A DNA stretch of 7,826 nucleotides from Deltaproteobacteria bacterium (lineage in GTDB: Bacteria > Desulfobacterota > Binatia > UBA9968): NCBI GenBank assembly GCA_005879435.1, contig VBKX01000399.1, positions 1 through 7,826 of the forward strand, written 5' to 3'. Shown here one piece after another: positions 6,006-7,826 of this stretch. Both the position numbers and the translations under genes were made by a program. Position 1 is the first letter of the stretch. Every line of letters begins with the position of its first letter. The notes under the pieces are model-generated. The model had not been told where the DNA came from. It saw nothing but the letters and a program-made list of their open reading frames with translations, and ran no database searches.

Positions 6006-6737
6006 GTGAATAAGACCATGCAAACGATTGTCGACGTCGCCATACTCGTGGGCTTCAAGGTCGTCGGTGCGATCGTCTTCTATCTGGTCGGCCGTTGGCT
6101 CATCAGTTTTGCCATTCGCTTGGTGTCCTCCGCCCTGGAGCGCCAAAAGGTCGATCCGACGCTGCTGCGCTACATCGGCACGGTCATCTCGGTCACTTTG
6201 AATATCATTTTGGTCGTCGCGATTCTCGGTTACTTCGGCGTCGAGACGACCAGTTTTGCCGCGATCCTGGCTGCCGCCGGCGTGGCCATCGGCATGGCGT
6301 GGAGCGGCTTGTTGGCGAATTTCGCCGCCGGCGCATTCATGGTTGTGCTCCGGCCGTTCAAGGTCGGCGATTTCGTAACGGTGGGCGGTATTACCGGTAC
6401 GGTGAAGGAAGTCGGACTTTTTGTCACCGCGCTCAACACGCCGGACAACGTGCTGACGATAATCGGCAACAACAAAGTCTTTTCTGACACGATCCAAAAT
6501 TTTTCCGCCAATCCCTATCGCCGCGTCGATCTCAAAGCGCAACTGGCGCACTCGGTCGATCACAACGAAGCGATCAAGCTGCTCAAAGAACGGATCAGCA
6601 AAGTTCCCAACGCGATTGCGAACCCGGCGCCGGACGTCGAAGTCCTGGAGTTCAATTTCAATGGCCTCGTGCTCGCCGTGCGTCCCTCTGCCACACCGAT
6701 CACTACTGGCAGGTTTATTTTGACACCAACAAAGTGA
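6006..6737 (+). CDS. mscS: MscS-family small-conductance mechanosensitive channel, frameshifted near the end
   Basis: Inner-membrane channel that opens under membrane tension to release solutes on osmotic downshock. Membrane segments lie at about residues 10-36, 55-79 and 82-114. The pore helix AAGVAIGMAWSGLLANFAAG (90-109) keeps the family Gly/Ala packing pattern. It is followed by PFKVGDFV (117-124), the beta domain (GGITGTVKEVGLF, then N--VF----NFSANPYRRVD), and the alpha/beta domain from about 175. By eye alignment with E. coli MscS, the gate residues Leu105 and Leu109 correspond to Val93 and Met97. The start is a GTG at 6006 preceded by AGGAGGGG (5986-5993), 12 bases away; ATG at 6018 is the alternative. 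As read, the protein stops after 243 residues, but the last 16 are off-frame: after ...LAVRP one base appears missing at about 6687-6688. With it restored the protein would have about 267 residues and end at 6808. Confidence 0.88.
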   Translation: MNKTMQTIVDVAILVGFKVVGAIVFYLVGRWLISFAIRLVSSALERQKVDPTLLRYIGTVISVTLNIILVVAILGYFGVETTSFAAILAAAGVAIGMAWSGLLANFAAGAFMVVLRPFKVGDFVTVGGITGTVKEVGLFVTALNTPDNVLTIIGNNKVFSDTIQNFSANPYRRVDLKAQLAHSVDHNEAIKLLKERISKVPNAIANPAPDVEVLEFNFNGLVLAVRPSATPITTGRFILTPTK

Positions 6738-6808
6738 TTCGCGAAACCTTCGGCGCCGCTGGCTACCCTGTGCCCGAGCAGCACTTCAGGATACGGAATC
6801 AATCCTAA
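6689..6808 (+). pseudogene. mscS: Displaced C-terminal codons of the MscS gene
   Basis: In the frame one base off, codons from 6689 read CHTDHYWQVYFDTNK, then VIRETFGAAGYPVPE and a TAA at 6806-6808. This is the standard end of MscS proteins (H-D-YW-V--D----I---F--AGI--P). It joins smoothly to the upstream frame if one base is inserted after T6687, so the gene originally ended here. Either the gene is a young frameshift mutant lacking its C-terminal helix, or the base was lost in sequencing or assembly. Confidence 0.85.
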
Positions 6809-6810
6809 AA

Positions 6811-6826
6811 CGCCCGCGCGCGGGCG
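6811..6826. repeat. Perfect 16-bp G/C-only palindrome
   Basis: CGCCCGCG is followed directly by its complement CGCGGGCG, two bases after the original mscS stop codon and preceded by AAAA. As RNA it would form a very stable hairpin, though its tips would have to open to make a loop. No T-run follows on the plus strand; on the minus strand the hairpin is followed by a short T-run from the AAAA. Confidence 0.45.
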
Positions 6827-6848
6827 AGGCAAGTTCTCTAAATATCAT

Positions 6849-6893
6849 CGGCGAGCTGAAAGTACTCGGCTCGCCGGCTTATCTGTCTTTTTT
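6849..6893 (+). terminator. Possible intrinsic terminator after mscS
   Basis: CGGCGAGC (6849-6856) pairs perfectly with GCTCGCCG (6869-6876) around a 12-base loop, and six T's follow at 6888-6893. The 11-base gap between stem and T-run is longer than usual, so efficiency is uncertain. Its position, between the original mscS stop and the promoter of the next gene, is right for a terminator. Confidence 0.4.
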
Positions 6894-6990
6894 ATTCCCA
6901 CCTCACCGCATCGTCGCAGGGGTGTCGTCGCTTTTCCCCTCTGCCTTCAGCCATTGCGGCGGCCGACTCTGTTCAACGAGAACTCCGAGT

Positions 6991-7020
6991 TTGACGTCAT
7001 GCGTCAGCTCATCGTATGAA
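6991..7020 (+). promoter_or_regulatory. Probable promoter of the dihydroxyphthalate-decarboxylase-like gene
   Basis: TTGACG (6991-6996) and TATGAA (7015-7020) are 18 bases apart, matching the sigma70 consensus at five and four of six positions. Transcription would begin near 7027, leaving a leader of about 23 bases with AAGGA (7032-7036) before the ATG at 7050. This also argues against translation from the ATG at 7020, which lies in the -10 box. Confidence 0.45.
6992..7006. promoter_or_regulatory. Inverted repeat overlapping the promoter, candidate operator
   Basis: TGACG (6992-6996) and CGTCA (7002-7006) are exact complements five bases apart, and the first half also belongs to the perfect palindrome TGACGTCA (6992-6999). 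The repeat covers the -35 box and the start of the spacer, where a bound protein would block RNA polymerase. Symmetry is the only evidence. Confidence 0.3.
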
Positions 7021-7049
7021 TGAGAAAACCAAAGGATGCGAAATTAACA

Positions 7050-7826
7050 ATGCTTCAACTCAAAGTCGGCATAACCAAGAATCCCCGCTTCGAACCGTTG
7101 ATCGATGGGACGGTGAAGTCGCCAAAACTAAATCTCGATATCGTCGTCACGACACCGCCGGAACTTTTTTATCGCAATCTCAAAAACGACGAGTTCGATG
7201 TTTTCGAGATGTCGCTCTCCGAGTACCTGATCACGCGTGAACGTGCGCAAGGCGAGCGCTGGCAGTGGTGTGCGCTGCCGATCTTTCCCGCCAAAGCGTT
7301 CGTCTGGCTCGGGCTTTTCGTAAACACTGCCGCCAAAATCAAGGATCTGTCGGATTTGCGTGGTAAGCGCGTCGGCGTGCCGGATTACGTGATGACCGCT
7401 GCGCTCTGGTTCAGGGTTGTTTTGCGCGAACTTCACGGCATCCACGCGCGCGACGTTTCGTGGTTCATCGGACGCATCCCAGACCTGAGTCACGGCGGCG
7501 CGCTGGGCGTGGATATCCGGCCGCCTGGCGTTTCCTTGACTTGGCTCACGGCTGCGCAAACCTTTGACGTCATGCTCGATAAAGGCGAAATCGACGCTGC
7601 CTACGGATTTGCGCCGCGCCATGACCCGAAACTGTTCAAGCTAAATATCGACCGCTACGGCGGTACGCCTCTCGAAGGCAATCCACGCTTGAAAACATTG
7701 TTCGCGGACGGCGGGCGTTCGGTCGTTGAAGCGTTCCACAAAAAAACCGGCATTGTCCCGGCCAATCACGGCATCGTCGCGCAGCGGCGCTTACTGGAGG
7801 AGAATCCCTGGCTAGCGGGCGAACTG
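7050..7826 (+). CDS. 4,5-dihydroxyphthalate decarboxylase-like / NMT1-like binding-fold protein (partial, 3' end outside window)
   Basis: The 259 codons seen are fully open and run off the window; family members are usually about 320-340 residues. The sequence matches the Pht5-type group: LKVGITKNPRFEPLIDGTV at the start, ELFYRNLKNDEFDVFEMSLSEYL (about 38-60), the LPIFPAK segment (76-82), DLSDLRGKRVGVPDY (103-117), and a later GEIDAAYGF. This group has a periplasmic-binding-protein fold. Some members decarboxylate 4,5-dihydroxyphthalate in phthalate breakdown, and many are annotated simply as ABC-type substrate-binding proteins. No signal peptide is visible, which favours a cytoplasmic enzyme or a non-secreted binding protein. 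The ATG at 7050 gives the usual family N-terminus; the in-frame ATG at 7020 would add ten residues but overlaps the predicted -10 box. Which activity it has cannot be decided without the missing end and its downstream neighbours. Confidence 0.8.
   Translation, partial: MLQLKVGITKNPRFEPLIDGTVKSPKLNLDIVVTTPPELFYRNLKNDEFDVFEMSLSEYLITRERAQGERWQWCALPIFPAKAFVWLGLFVNTAAKIKDLSDLRGKRVGVPDYVMTAALWFRVVLRELHGIHARDVSWFIGRIPDLSHGGALGVDIRPPGVSLTWLTAAQTFDVMLDKGEIDAAYGFAPRHDPKLFKLNIDRYGGTPLEGNPRLKTLFADGGRSVVEAFHKKTGIVPANHGIVAQRRLLEENPWLAGEL

Noticed and set aside
5922..6563. 213-codon minus-strand open frame opposite mscS
   Set aside because: Highly charged Asp/Arg-rich translation with no motif, antisense to a clear MscS channel.
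7128..7622. 164-codon minus-strand open frame at the right end
   Set aside because: Antisense to the open dihydroxyphthalate-decarboxylase-like gene, which matches its family throughout.

Overview
The window looks like a piece of a moderately GC-rich (by eye mid-50s %) genome of a free-living Gram-negative bacterium. The evidence is a solitary TctC/Bug-type periplasmic binding protein, an AgmX/PglI-type TonB-like protein, an msrP remnant, and a second orphan solute-binding-like protein. This mix is typical of uncultured soil or aquatic lineages once lumped with Deltaproteobacteria (Desulfobacterota, Binatota, Tectomicrobia and relatives). That placement is inference from gene content; no marker gene is present. 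No CRISPR array, rRNA, tRNA, complete IS element or phage gene was seen.

Layout, left to right. (a) 97-1916, minus strand: a likely two-gene transcript, promoter > TctC-like binding protein (1847-816) > secreted protein of unknown function (765-97). Bases 1-96 hold nothing I can identify. (b) 1917-2435: about 520 bases without a secure gene, holding one inverted repeat and a possible eroded small ORF. (c) 2436-3386, plus strand: a membrane-anchored protein with a TonB/AgmX-like domain, a Pro/Ala linker and a bacterial SH3 domain. (d) 3425-3709: the 3' end of an msrP (methionine sulfoxide reductase catalytic subunit) gene, truncated and frameshifted, followed by a REP-like hairpin at 3726-3752. 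(e) 5749-3783, minus strand: a two-gene operon, fumarylacetoacetate-hydrolase-family enzyme > class V aminotransferase. The aminotransferase has lost about 20 codons near its 3' end and its original last codons lie out of frame. (f) 5750-6005: a divergent control region with two inverted repeats. (g) 6006-6808, plus strand: an MscS-family channel with a one-base frameshift near its end. (h) 6809-7049: a palindrome, a possible terminator and a good promoter leading to (i) 7050-7826, plus strand, the first 259 codons of a 4,5-dihydroxyphthalate-decarboxylase-like / NMT1-like binding-fold protein that runs off the window.

How the genes work together: the FAH-family enzyme and the aminotransferase are probably co-transcribed and would fit a small-molecule catabolic step (C-C cleavage or isomerisation of a keto acid, plus amino-group transfer to a 2-oxo acid). 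The two binding-fold proteins at the ends suggest organic-acid scavenging, but no permease genes are in view. The most noteworthy pattern is that three separate genes (msrP, the aminotransferase, mscS) are each broken by deletions within about 3.4 kb. That indicates either local gene decay or assembly/consensus error. I did not find a convincing new multi-gene system here.
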